From positions 124,001-188,000 of the forward strand of contig NZ_SJKD01000009.1 in NCBI RefSeq assembly GCF_004331485.1: DNA of 64,000 bases, in the 5' to 3' direction. Within the stretch, counting starts at the first letter, position 1, and each line of letters opens with the position of its first letter. Made by a program: the position numbers and the translations under genes. A model generated the notes under the pieces. The model did no database searches, was not told where the DNA came from, and saw nothing but the letters and a program-made list of their open reading frames with translations. The DNA is from Kribbella capetownensis (GTDB lineage: Bacteria > Actinomycetota > Actinomycetes > Propionibacteriales > Kribbellaceae). This document shows, one piece after another, positions 42,604 through 51,013 of the stretch.

Positions 42604-43020
42604 ATGAAGTACATGATCCTGACCTACGCGTCGCAGCAGGACTACGACGGGATGTCCGGCAAGGACACGGGCAAGCCGGCCTGGACTGCCGAGGACTTCG
42701 CCGCGATGGGCGCGTTCATGGACAAGTTCAACGCGGACCTGGCCGAGTCCGGTGAGCTGGTCGAGACCCGCGCGCTGGCCGCGCCGGTGCTCACCAGGCG
42801 GCTCGGCTCGAAGGACGGAGCCTCGGTGGTGACGGACGGTCCGTACGCCGAGACCCAGGAGGTGCTCGCCGGGTACTGGATCGTCGAGTGCGAGTCCTTC
42901 GACCGGGCGACCGAGATCGCCTCCAGGCTCGCCGACACTCCGGCGCCCGAGTTCGTCCGCGCGACCGCGTACGCCGACATCCGGCCCCTGGTCGAGGGCC
43001 AAGACGAACTGCTGGACTGA
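42604..43020 (+). CDS. YCII-related (DGPF-domain) protein
   Basis: At 138 residues it begins MKYMILTYASQQDYDG and contains VVTDGPYAETQEVLAGYWIVE, the DGPF motif that defines the group. These small ferredoxin-like proteins are commonly paired with ECF42 sigma factors, as here: the sigma gene starts five bases after its stop. The biochemical activity is unproven. Confidence 0.9.
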   Translation: MKYMILTYASQQDYDGMSGKDTGKPAWTAEDFAAMGAFMDKFNADLAESGELVETRALAAPVLTRRLGSKDGASVVTDGPYAETQEVLAGYWIVECESFDRATEIASRLADTPAPEFVRATAYADIRPLVEGQDELLD

Positions 43021-43025
43021 TCGTC

Positions 43026-44228
43026 ATGCCGGCAGCTCTGGAGGACCTGCTGCGTGAACTGGCGCCGCAGGTGCTCGGGGCGCTGGTCCGGCGGTACGGG
43101 CATTTCGGCACCGCGGAGGACGCGGTGCAGGAGGCACTGCTCGCCGCGGCGCAGCAGTGGCCGGAGGACGGCGTACCGGACAGTCCGCGCGGGTGGCTCA
43201 TTTCGGTGGCCTCGCGCCGGCTGACGGATCTGCTCCGCCGGGAGCAGGCTCGGCGGCGGCGCGAGGACCGGGTGGCGCAGTGGGCCTCCGGTCCGAGCGA
43301 GCCAATCGCGGACACGGACGACACGCTGATCCTGCTGTTCATGTGCTGCCACCCGTCGCTGTCGCCGGCGTCGCAGATCGCGTTGACGTTGCGGGCGGTC
43401 GGCGGTCTGACCACCGCGGAGATCGCTCGCGCGTTCCTGGTGCCGGAGGCAACGATGACGCGGCGGATCACCCGGGCGAAGGCGAGTGTGAGCGACAGCG
43501 GTGCGCGGTTCGCCCTGCCGGCGGATCGGGACGAGCGGCTCGGCGCGGTACTGAAGGTCGTGTACCTGATCTTCAACGAGGGCTACGCGAGTACGACGGG
43601 GCCGAGTCTGCAACGGGTCGAGTTGTCGGCGGAGGGGATCCGGCTGGGGCGGATGCTGCACCGGTTGCTGCCGGACGACAGCGAGGTGACTGGGTTGCTC
43701 GCGCTGATGCTGCTGACGGACGCGCGTCGGCCGGCGCGGACGGGACCGTTGGGTGAGTTGGTTCCGATGAACGAGCAGGACCGGACGCTGTGGATCTCTG
43801 AGTTGATCGAGGAAGGAGTGGGGCTGATCACCACAGCGCTGCCGCGAGGTCCGGCGGGTCCATATCAGCTGCAGGCTGCGATCGCCGCCGTACACGATGA
43901 GGCTGCGTCGGCCGAGGAGACCGACTGGCCGCAGATCCTTGCGCTGTACGAGGTCCTGCTCCAACTGACCGACAACCCGATGGTCGCGCTCAACCACGTC
44001 GTCGCGGTCGCGATGACGCGCGGCCCGGACGAAGGTCTGAAGCAACTAAGCACCATCGAAGACGACGACCTCCTCGCCAACGATCACCGCCTGTCAGCCG
44101 TCCGCGCCCACCTGTTGGAAATGTCCGGCGACACCGCAGCAGCCCGAGCCGCCTACGAAGAAGCAGCAACCAAAACCACCAGCCTCCCCCAACAGCGCTA
44201 CCTCCACACCCGAGCCAAGCGCCTCTGA
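43026..44228 (+). CDS. ECF RNA polymerase sigma factor, ECF42 type
   Basis: The 400-residue protein has sigma-2 (LVRRYGHFGTAEDAVQEALLAAAQQWP), sigma-4 (TTAEIARAFLVPEATMTRRITRAKASV) and a long C-terminal helical extension with TPR-like character (about 190-400), typical of ECF42. This group has no anti-sigma; activity is thought to depend on the C-terminal extension, and targets are usually the adjacent DGPF genes. The start at 43026 is the first ATG after the DGPF gene. The longer frame to 42888 is a shadow inside that gene. Confidence 0.93.
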   Translation: MPAALEDLLRELAPQVLGALVRRYGHFGTAEDAVQEALLAAAQQWPEDGVPDSPRGWLISVASRRLTDLLRREQARRRREDRVAQWASGPSEPIADTDDTLILLFMCCHPSLSPASQIALTLRAVGGLTTAEIARAFLVPEATMTRRITRAKASVSDSGARFALPADRDERLGAVLKVVYLIFNEGYASTTGPSLQRVELSAEGIRLGRMLHRLLPDDSEVTGLLALMLLTDARRPARTGPLGELVPMNEQDRTLWISELIEEGVGLITTALPRGPAGPYQLQAAIAAVHDEAASAEETDWPQILALYEVLLQLTDNPMVALNHVVAVAMTRGPDEGLKQLSTIEDDDLLANDHRLSAVRAHLLEMSGDTAAARAAYEEAATKTTSLPQQRYLHTRAKRL

Positions 44229-44255
44229 CCGCGGTGGGGAATCGACCGGCGGTGG

Positions 44256-44560
44256 CTATGGCTGTGGGGTGGGGGTGAGTATCTGGTAGCGGATGTGGGT
44301 GGCTTGGGGGTGTCTGTTGCGCGGATGATCTTTGGTTCGGTTTCGGTGGGGAGGAGGTCGAAGAGGCGGTGGCCTCGGCCCAGGAGGACTGGGATCTGGT
44401 GGATCTGGATCTCGTCGAGGACGCCGGCCTCGAGGGCGCGTTGGCCGGTGTAGCCGCCGCGGACCTGGACGTCGCGGTCGCCGGCGGCTGCTTTGGCCTG
44501 TTTCATCGCGCTCACGATCCCGTCGGAGACGTACGTCACCAGCGGGTCAACCCCACGCCC
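44256..44560 (-). pseudogene. Remnant of a dihydrofolate-reductase-family gene
   Basis: The minus strand encodes TYVSDGIVSAMKQAKAAAG, then GGYTGQRALEAGVLDEIQI and PVLLGRGHRLFDLLP, the C-terminal half of a RibD/DHFR-like protein. The first half is missing upstream, and the next reading frame carries the expected end (TPQATHIRYQIL, stop at 44258), so one C appears lost from a five-C run near 44311. Truncation plus a frameshift mark it as a broken gene. Confidence 0.7.
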
Positions 44561-44677
44561 GCGACCGTAGGCCGGCCGGCTTTCAGGCCCCTTTCACGCC
44601 CAGAAGAACGAGGGCGGCCCTGAAAGACGAGTCACGCCCTGGTGGGCGAGAGGCGCTCTGGACGGCTGGGAAGGGAG

Positions 44678-45808
44678 TTAGCGGAGGCCGGTGGGGCGGG
44701 TTCGGGCCAGGGTGAGGAGGCGGTTGACGAGGGTTGGGTAGTCGATGCCGGATTCGGCCCACAGGCGGGGGAACATGCTCGTGGGGGTGAAGCCGGGCAT
44801 CGTGTTGATCTCGTTGATCACGACCCGCCCGTCGGCGTCGAGGAAGAAGTCGACCCGGGCCAGACCCTCGGCCTCGATCGCGTCGAAGGCTGTCAGAGCC
44901 TTCGCGCGGATGTCCGCGGCAACCTCCGCCGGGAGGTCGGCCGGCACCGAGAGCGCGAGGTATTCCTCACCCTCCGGCAGGTACTTCGTCTCGAAGTCGT
45001 AGAAGTCGTGCCCACCACCGGAGACCGCGACCTCGCCGCAGACACTGACCTCCGGCAGAGCACCGTCCAAGCCGCCCAGGACGCCGACCTCGATCTCGCG
45101 CGGGTCGTTCGCCGACGCCTCGACGATCACCTTCGGATCGTGGGCGCGGGCCTCGACGATCGCGTCGTCGAGTTCGTCGCGGCTGTTGACCTTGCTGATG
45201 CCCAGGCTCGACCCGCCGCGGGCCGGCTTCACGAACACCGGGTATCCGAGCTCGTCCACCGCGTTGCGGCAGGCCTCCGCGTCGCGCATCCAGTCGCGGT
45301 CGCGGATCACGACGTACGGGCCGACCTCGAGGCCGGCGGCCTGGAAGACGACCTTCATGTAGTGCTTGTCCATGCCGACCGCGCTGGACAGTACGCCGGA
45401 GCCGACGTAGCGGATGTCTGACATCTCGAGGAGGCCCTGGATGGTGCCGTCCTCGCCCCACGGACCGTGCAGGAGTGGGAACACCACGTCGACCTCGCCG
45501 AGCGTGCTCGGCACTGTGCCGGGTTCGCTCACCACGAGCTCGCGGTTCGCGCCGAACAGCACCGGCATCGCGGTGACGTCGACCTCCGGGAGCTTGCCGT
45601 CGGTGATCGACAGCCGCTCCGGATCACCGCTTTCCAGCACCCAGTGACCGCTGGTACTGATGCCGACCGGGACCACGTCGTAGACGTCGCGGTCGATCGC
45701 CTGCAGCACGTTGGCCGCGGTCACACAGGAGATGGCGTGCTCGCTCGACCGTCCGCCGAAGACCACAGCGACGCGGGGCTTGCGTTGTTCCCTCGAGTAC
45801 TCACTCAC
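44678..45808 (-). CDS. ddlA: D-alanine--D-alanine ligase
   Basis: Makes D-Ala-D-Ala for peptidoglycan. An ATP-grasp enzyme of 376 residues: VAVVFGGRSSEHAISCVTA at the N-terminus, LLHGPWGEDGTIQGLLE, FVKPARGGSSLGISKV, YDFETKYL, and VVINEINTMPGFTPTSMFPRLW. Translation starts at a GTG at 45808. In M. tuberculosis ddl is next to gpsA; here a 15-kb accessory block separates them. It could have been split by insertion of that block. Confidence 0.96.
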   Translation of the reverse strand: MSEYSREQRKPRVAVVFGGRSSEHAISCVTAANVLQAIDRDVYDVVPVGISTSGHWVLESGDPERLSITDGKLPEVDVTAMPVLFGANRELVVSEPGTVPSTLGEVDVVFPLLHGPWGEDGTIQGLLEMSDIRYVGSGVLSSAVGMDKHYMKVVFQAAGLEVGPYVVIRDRDWMRDAEACRNAVDELGYPVFVKPARGGSSLGISKVNSRDELDDAIVEARAHDPKVIVEASANDPREIEVGVLGGLDGALPEVSVCGEVAVSGGGHDFYDFETKYLPEGEEYLALSVPADLPAEVAADIRAKALTAFDAIEAEGLARVDFFLDADGRVVINEINTMPGFTPTSMFPRLWAESGIDYPTLVNRLLTLARTRPTGLR

Positions 45809-45866
45809 CGGCTCGACTGTAGCGGCCCGGCGATCAGGTTCCGATCTGGGTTCGGTTAAGAGCTGT

Positions 45867-47084
45867 TCAGATTTCGGACGGTAGCGGCGCGTCCCAGGTG
45901 ACCGGGAGCGCGGTCACGCCGTACACCAAGGTGTTGTCCTTGAACTCGAGTTCCTCGAACGGTACGGCGAGTCGCAGCGTCGGGATCCGCCGGTACAACC
46001 GGGTGAACACCTCCAGCAGTTCGACCCGGGCCAGCTGTTGTCCGAGGCACTGGTGTGGACCGAAACCGAACGCCACATGGCCAGCCGCCTTGCGAGTCAG
46101 CTCGAGCCGATCAGGGTCGGGGAACGCCCGCTCGTCGCGGTTGGCCGACGACAGCGCCGCGACCAGGAACCCACCCGCCTCGATCGTCTGACAGCCGGCC
46201 GGGAGGTCTTCCGTCACGTGCCGGAACACGCCGAACTGAACGACCGACAGGTACCGTAGCAGCTCCTCGACAGCGGACGACGCCAGCGACGGATCCGCGC
46301 GCAGAGCCTTGAGCTGCTGCGGATTGCGCAACAGCGCAAGGGTGCTGAGGGCAATCATGTTCGCCGTCGTCTCGTGACCGGCGATCAGCAGAGTGATGCC
46401 GATCGACACCAGCTCGGGCACTGTCAGCGGCTCGCCCTGTTCCTCGGCGCGGGTGATCAGGCGGGACAGCAGGTCGTCCTCACGCTCGGCCCGCTTGGCG
46501 AGCACGAGACCGACGATGTACTGGTTCAGTTCGCCGCTGACACGCATCATCTCGTCCGGATCCCGGTCGATCGCGACCAGCACCGCGCTCCGCTGCTGGA
46601 ACTCGTCCCGATCCGCGTACGGCACGCCGAGCAGTTCGCAGATGACCAGCGACGGGATCGGCAGCGCGAACGCCTGCACCAGGTCGATCGGCCCGCCCGC
46701 CGCGAGCATCGCATCCAAGTGGTCCTCGATCATCTGCACGATCCGCGGCCGCAGCGCCTCCATCCGCTTCACCGCGAACTCGGTCGCCAGCAACCGGCGC
46801 AAGCGTCGGTGCGCCATGCCGTCGTTGTGCAGGACCGAGCCCGAGTCGACCTGCCGATCGAGGTCGGCGTCCACCCGGACGTGGTCCGACGGCGCCGACC
46901 GCGAACTCAGCCGGTCGTCACGCAGCACCGTGCGTACGTCGTCGTACCGGCTGAAGACCCAGGCGTCGACGCCGGCCGGGGTGGAGACCTTCGACGGTCC
47001 CTCGGTACGGCGGAGTGCGGCGTACTCGCTCGCGGGGTCGAACGGGCACCCGGACGGGCGGTTGACGGGGAACGTGTCGGTCAT
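45867..47084 (-). CDS. Cytochrome P450
   Basis: At 405 residues it has the oxygen-activation helix LLIAGHETTANMIAL, the ExxR motif EELLRYL, and the heme loop FGFGPHQCLGQQLARVEL with the thiolate Cys. This is a soluble bacterial class I P450 with no ferredoxin gene nearby. The substrate is unknown. The ATG at 47084 has AAAGGG seven bases upstream. It is divergent from a TetR regulator, and TGGTAG-CGA-CTACCA lies right upstream at its -10-like TATGGT box. Confidence 0.93.
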   Translation of the reverse strand: MTDTFPVNRPSGCPFDPASEYAALRRTEGPSKVSTPAGVDAWVFSRYDDVRTVLRDDRLSSRSAPSDHVRVDADLDRQVDSGSVLHNDGMAHRRLRRLLATEFAVKRMEALRPRIVQMIEDHLDAMLAAGGPIDLVQAFALPIPSLVICELLGVPYADRDEFQQRSAVLVAIDRDPDEMMRVSGELNQYIVGLVLAKRAEREDDLLSRLITRAEEQGEPLTVPELVSIGITLLIAGHETTANMIALSTLALLRNPQQLKALRADPSLASSAVEELLRYLSVVQFGVFRHVTEDLPAGCQTIEAGGFLVAALSSANRDERAFPDPDRLELTRKAAGHVAFGFGPHQCLGQQLARVELLEVFTRLYRRIPTLRLAVPFEELEFKDNTLVYGVTALPVTWDAPLPSEI

Positions 47085-47105
47085 CGGCACCCTTTCGGCA
47101 GATTC

Positions 47106-47163
47106 TGGTAGCGACTACCATATGACTGAGACTGCCGACTGGGAATCGTACTGGCGAGTCGGC
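47106..47163. promoter_or_regulatory. Two palindromes between the P450 and TetR genes
   Basis: Site 1 is TGGTAG-CGA-CTACCA (47106-47120), a perfect 6-3-6 palindrome overlapping a TATGGT -10-like box for the P450 gene. Site 2 is GCCGACT-N16-AGTCGGC (47134-47163), nearer the TetR gene. TetR proteins bind such palindromes, so site 1 is the likely operator. Confidence 0.6.
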
Positions 47164-47192
47164 CAACCGATACTCTGCCCGCGGAGGTGGAG

Positions 47193-47933
47193 ATGGGACT
47201 GCGCGAACTCAAGCGGGAGCGGACCCGCCGGCTGATCGCGGACAAGGCGTTCGAGCTGTTCACCGACCACGGCTTCGGCCGGACCACGGTGGAACAGATC
47301 GCCGCCGCCGCGGAGGTTGGTCCGAGCACCCTGTACCGGTACTTCCCGACCAAGGAGACGCTCGTCCTCGAGTTCGTCGAGGACTGCCTGATGGACGCTG
47401 TCGGCTGGTTCCGCGGGCAGCCGGTGGTCATCGCCCTGCCCGACGGCCTGCAGTCGGTGATCGAGCGGGTGCTGGAGCGGCTCGAGAGCAACCCGCAGCG
47501 GGTGCGCGCGGTGTTCGACCTGGCCGGACAGACCGCGTCGGTGAGTGCCCACCTGAACGAGCTGATCTGGCGGTTCCGCAACGACCTCACCGACGAACTG
47601 GTCCGCCGCCTCTCCGGCCCGCCCCGCCAACGCGCCGAGGCCGGTCTGGACCGCCAACGGGTCGGCATCGGTCCGGATCCGCAGCAGGTCGAGTTCACCG
47701 CGGCGCTGTCGGCCGGGATCGCGATGAACATCATCGAGACGGTGGTCCGGATCTGGGTCGAGAACCCGGACGACACCGAGGTCAAGGTGCTGGCCCGTCG
47801 CGCGATGAGCCTGCTCCGCAGCGGCGGCATCCCCCTCCCCGCCGCGGGTCCGCAGCTGCCCGGCCCGCTCCCGTCCTCCCCCGCCCGGAGCGACGCGGAC
47901 GGCGGGCGGAACAATTCGCCGTATGGCCTCTGA
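47193..47933 (+). CDS. TetR-family transcriptional regulator
   Basis: The 246 residues have the TetR helix-turn-helix at the N-terminus (RLIADKAFELFTDHGFGRTTVEQIAAAAEVGPSTLYRYFPTKETL in two parts) and a variable ligand-binding domain. The last 30 residues are Pro/Ser/Gly-rich. The ATG at 47193 has GGAGG six bases upstream; a GTG at 47187 is two codons longer. It probably represses the divergent P450 and itself. It overlaps the start of the following PLP-enzyme gene by 11 bases. Confidence 0.92.
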   Translation: MGLRELKRERTRRLIADKAFELFTDHGFGRTTVEQIAAAAEVGPSTLYRYFPTKETLVLEFVEDCLMDAVGWFRGQPVVIALPDGLQSVIERVLERLESNPQRVRAVFDLAGQTASVSAHLNELIWRFRNDLTDELVRRLSGPPRQRAEAGLDRQRVGIGPDPQQVEFTAALSAGIAMNIIETVVRIWVENPDDTEVKVLARRAMSLLRSGGIPLPAAGPQLPGPLPSSPARSDADGGRNNSPYGL

Positions 47934-49035
47934 TCTCGATCCCTTCACTGTCGTCGTCCACGCCGGCCGCCCCGAGCGCGTGCCGAACGCGCCGGTCGGC
48001 GACTCGCCGGTGTTCAGCTCGACGTACGTCGCGGGCGGCGACCGCGGCTACGGACGGTTCGGCAACGACGCCTGGACCGCACTCGAGGAGACCCTCGGCG
48101 CCCTTGAAGGCGGGCGCGGACTGACCTTCGCCTCCGGAATGGCTGCGGTCGCGGCAGTCTGCGATCTCGTCCCCGTCGGCGGCCGGATCGTCGCACCACA
48201 GCACGCGTACTCCGGTGTCCTCGCGCTCCTCGACCAGCACGCAGCATCCGGCCGCCTGCACGTCGACAAGGTCAACATCGCGGACACCGACGCCGTCATC
48301 CAAGCGGTCGCGGGCGCCGACATGCTCTGGATCGAGTCGCCGACCAACCCGGCGATGGAGGTCGCGGACATCCCCGCGCTCTCGGCCGCCGGTCACGCGG
48401 CCGGCGCAACCGTCGTCGTCGACAACACGTTCGCGACCCCGCTCCTGCAGCAGCCGCTCAAGCTCGGCGCGGACGTCGTGATGCACTCGGCAACCAAGTT
48501 CATCGCCGGCCACTCCGACGTCATCCTCGGCGCGGTCGTCACCGCCGACGAGGACCTCTGGGCCGCGATCGAGCTCCGCCGCCGCGGCAGCGGCGCGATC
48601 CCCGGTCCGATGGAAGCCTGGCTAGGCCTCCGCGGCCTGCGAACACTCGCGCTGCGGCTCGAGCGCGCACAGTCCAACGCCGCGTTCCTGGCCGAGCGTC
48701 TCCTTCAGCACCCACGCGTGAGCCGCGTGCGGTACCCGGGCCTGCCGGATGACCCCGGCCACGCCCGCGCCGCCGCGCAGATGTCCGGCTTCGGCGCGAT
48801 CCTGTCCATCGAGCTCGGCGGCGATGCTGAGTACGCCCAGCGGGTCTGTGAGAGCACCGAGCTGTGGGTTCACGCGACCAGCCTCGGTGGCGTGGAGTCG
48901 ATGCTCGAACGCCGTCGCCGCTGGGCGATGGAGGTCGAGACGATCCCGGTGGACCTGATCCGGCTGGCCGTCGGGATCGAGCACCCCGACGACCTCTGGG
49001 CCGATCTGGCGCACGCGCTCAAGACCGCGACTTGA
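47923..49035 (+). CDS. Cys/Met metabolism PLP-dependent enzyme (cystathionine gamma-synthase/lyase-like)
   Basis: A 370-residue fold-type I PLP enzyme: VFSSTYVAGGDRGYGRFGND, LTFASGMAAVAAV, VDNTFATPLLQQPLKLGAD, and HSATKFIAGHSD with the Schiff-base Lys. Members do transsulfuration (gamma-synthase) or gamma/beta elimination (gamma-lyase); the exact reaction cannot be told. It follows and overlaps the TetR gene. Confidence 0.9.
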   Translation: MASDLDPFTVVVHAGRPERVPNAPVGDSPVFSSTYVAGGDRGYGRFGNDAWTALEETLGALEGGRGLTFASGMAAVAAVCDLVPVGGRIVAPQHAYSGVLALLDQHAASGRLHVDKVNIADTDAVIQAVAGADMLWIESPTNPAMEVADIPALSAAGHAAGATVVVDNTFATPLLQQPLKLGADVVMHSATKFIAGHSDVILGAVVTADEDLWAAIELRRRGSGAIPGPMEAWLGLRGLRTLALRLERAQSNAAFLAERLLQHPRVSRVRYPGLPDDPGHARAAAQMSGFGAILSIELGGDAEYAQRVCESTELWVHATSLGGVESMLERRRRWAMEVETIPVDLIRLAVGIEHPDDLWADLAHALKTAT

Positions 49036-50188
49036 GCACCGGCCCACCGAGGAACGTCAGCACGCAGAGCACCAGCGGCAGGATGAACGCGATGTTCAGC
49101 GGCATCCAGTGCGCGAGCCCACCGATCAGCGCCGGGCCGGCGAGCAGGCCGACGTACCCGAGTCCGACGACGCGGGCCATCAGGGCGCCGGCGGCGCGCG
49201 GGTCGAGGTTGCCGGCGGCGGTGAAGAGTTGCGGTACGCCGCCGGCCAGGCCGAGACCGAACAACGCCCAGCCGAAGAGGGCGACGGGCACCCACGGAAC
49301 GACGATCACGATGGTCAGACCGACCGCGGCCATCGCGGCACCCCACCGGACGATCGCCGCCGGCCCGACGACCGCGGCGACCCGGTCGGTGAGGAACCGG
49401 CCGACGGTCATCGCCACCGCGAAGGCGCCGTACGCGTAGGCCGCCGTGCTGACCGACGTACCGAGGATGTCGCGGAAATGCAGCGCGGCCCAGTCGTTGG
49501 CCACGCCCTCCGCGAGCATCAGGCCGAACGCGAGCCCGCCGAGCGCCCAGACCAGCTTGCCGGGCGGCTTCGCCCGCTCCTCCGCCGGCTCGTCGTTCTC
49601 GTCGGTGGTTGCCTCGATCAAAAACCGGCTGGCGGCAAGGGCGATCACGATGCACAGCGCCCCCGCCACGCCGAGGGTGACCTCGATCGGTACGCCGGCT
49701 CGCAGCGTGGCGGCACCGATCAGCGCTGCGATGGCGCCGCCGATCGACCACATCGCGTGGAAGGCGGCCATGATCGGGCGCGGGTAGCCGCGCTCCACCA
49801 CCACCGCCTGAGCGTTCATCCCGACGTCGATCGAGCCGTTGCCGAAGCCGATGAGAATCAGCGTCAGGCCGAGCGTCCACCAGTTCGTCGCCAGGCCGGG
49901 ACCAGCGAGGGCGATGCCGAGCAGTACACCGGCCGCAGGCACAAGCCGTCGCTGGCCGAGGCGGTCCACCAGCGGACCGGCCACCTGCATGCCGGTGAAC
50001 GCGGCGCCACCGAGGACCAGCAGCAGAAGCCCGAGCGTGGGGTGCGAGATGCCGGCGGCGTGCTCGATGCTGGGGATGTGGACGACCCACATGCCGACGG
50101 CGAACCCATTCAGGCCGAAGTACAGCCAGGTGGCGACGCGAGCGGCTCTTGGCGGTGCGGTCTGCGAACGCAGATCGGTGGCGGTCAA
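49019..50188 (-). CDS. MFS transporter (paralogue of the next MFS gene)
   Basis: The 389-residue carrier has twelve helices. It includes GNGSIDVGMNAQAVVVERGY and HAMWSIGGAIAALIG in the first half, and LAEGVANDWAALHFRDILG in the second. The same landmarks (DVAMNA, HGMWSLG, EGASLDWSAVYLRDVL) occur in the MFS protein encoded at 51014-52174, so the two are paralogues. Translation starts at a TTG at 50188 that overlaps the deoR stop as TTGA. The 3' end overlaps the PLP-enzyme gene by 17 bases. Substrate unknown. Confidence 0.88.
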   Translation of the reverse strand: MTATDLRSQTAPPRAARVATWLYFGLNGFAVGMWVVHIPSIEHAAGISHPTLGLLLLVLGGAAFTGMQVAGPLVDRLGQRRLVPAAGVLLGIALAGPGLATNWWTLGLTLILIGFGNGSIDVGMNAQAVVVERGYPRPIMAAFHAMWSIGGAIAALIGAATLRAGVPIEVTLGVAGALCIVIALAASRFLIEATTDENDEPAEERAKPPGKLVWALGGLAFGLMLAEGVANDWAALHFRDILGTSVSTAAYAYGAFAVAMTVGRFLTDRVAAVVGPAAIVRWGAAMAAVGLTIVIVVPWVPVALFGWALFGLGLAGGVPQLFTAAGNLDPRAAGALMARVVGLGYVGLLAGPALIGGLAHWMPLNIAFILPLVLCVLTFLGGPVLKSRS

Positions 50189-50961
50189 GAAACGTCCTCC
50201 AAAGCGGCCACCTCGATCAGTACGCCGCGTTGGGCCAGCAGCGTGCGCTGTTCCTCCGGCGCGGTCGGGTCGGTGATGATCAGGTCCGGGTAGTCGGCCG
50301 GACAGACGTAGGCCAGCGCGGCGCGATCCCACTTCGCGCCGTCGGCCAGCACCATCGAGCGAGCGGCGACGGCCATTGCCTCCTGCTTGACCTCGGCGTC
50401 GCCCAGGTCGAACGCAGTCAGTCCCGCGTCGAGGCTGAACGCACAAGGGCTCAGCACGGCGAGGTCGAAACGCAACGCGCGCAGCGAGGCGACCGTGAGC
50501 GGACCGACCAGCGCAAGCTCGCCGCGGCGCGCCTCTCCCCCGGGCATCAGCAGCCGGATCCGCGGCGCGTCCGCCAACTCGTGCGCGACGTGCAGCGACA
50601 GCGGCATGACCGTCACCGCGCGATCGTGCAGAAGCTTGGCCACCTCGAGCGCCGTCGTACCGCTGTCGAGGACGATCGTCTCGCCGTCGTGGATGTGCTC
50701 GACCGCGGCGCGCGCGATCGCACGCTTGGCGGCGACGGCGGCCTGCGCCCGCAGCGAGTACGGCGGCTCGACGCCCGAGGCCATCGCCGGGACGGCACCG
50801 CCGTGGACCCGCTTGAGGACACCCTGGGCGGCCAGGAAGTCGAGGTCGCGGCGAATCGTCATGTCCGACGACTCGGTAGCCTCGACCAGTTCCTGGACCG
50901 AGACTCGGTCAACGCCCCGAAGTCGTTCTACGATCACTTGATGCCGTTCTGCACTCCTCAC
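50185..50961 (-). CDS. DeoR-family transcriptional regulator
   Basis: The 258 residues have an N-terminal DeoR helix-turn-helix (ERHQVIVERLRGVDRVSVQELVEATESSDMTIRRDLDFLAAQG in two parts, followed by RVHGGAV, the DeoR signature) and a C-terminal effector domain resembling a sugar-phosphate isomerase (LDSGTTALEVAKLL). DeoR regulators usually respond to phosphorylated sugars. I start at the GTG at 50961; a longer frame runs on toward 51474 inside the divergent MFS gene and is rejected. An AACAGA-TTG-TCTGTT palindrome lies in the shared region. Confidence 0.9.
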   Translation of the reverse strand: MRSAERHQVIVERLRGVDRVSVQELVEATESSDMTIRRDLDFLAAQGVLKRVHGGAVPAMASGVEPPYSLRAQAAVAAKRAIARAAVEHIHDGETIVLDSGTTALEVAKLLHDRAVTVMPLSLHVAHELADAPRIRLLMPGGEARRGELALVGPLTVASLRALRFDLAVLSPCAFSLDAGLTAFDLGDAEVKQEAMAVAARSMVLADGAKWDRAALAYVCPADYPDLIITDPTAPEEQRTLLAQRGVLIEVAALEDVS

Positions 50962-50993
50962 GCGCAGAAATCTACCATCCGCCTGATCGTTCA

Positions 50994-51008
50994 AACAGAT
51001 TGTCTGTT
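50994..51008. promoter_or_regulatory. Palindromic operator candidate for the DeoR regulator
   Basis: AACAGA-TTG-TCTGTT, a perfect 6-3-6 palindrome, lies 33 bases upstream of the deoR start and 5 bases before the GTG of the divergent MFS gene. Binding there would block both transcripts. Confidence 0.55.
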
Positions 51009-51013
51009 CGCTT

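Noticed and set aside
44580-44626. CTTTCAGG/CCTGAAAG inverted repeat as an insertion-sequence end
   Set aside because: No transposase, target duplication or matching second end was found.
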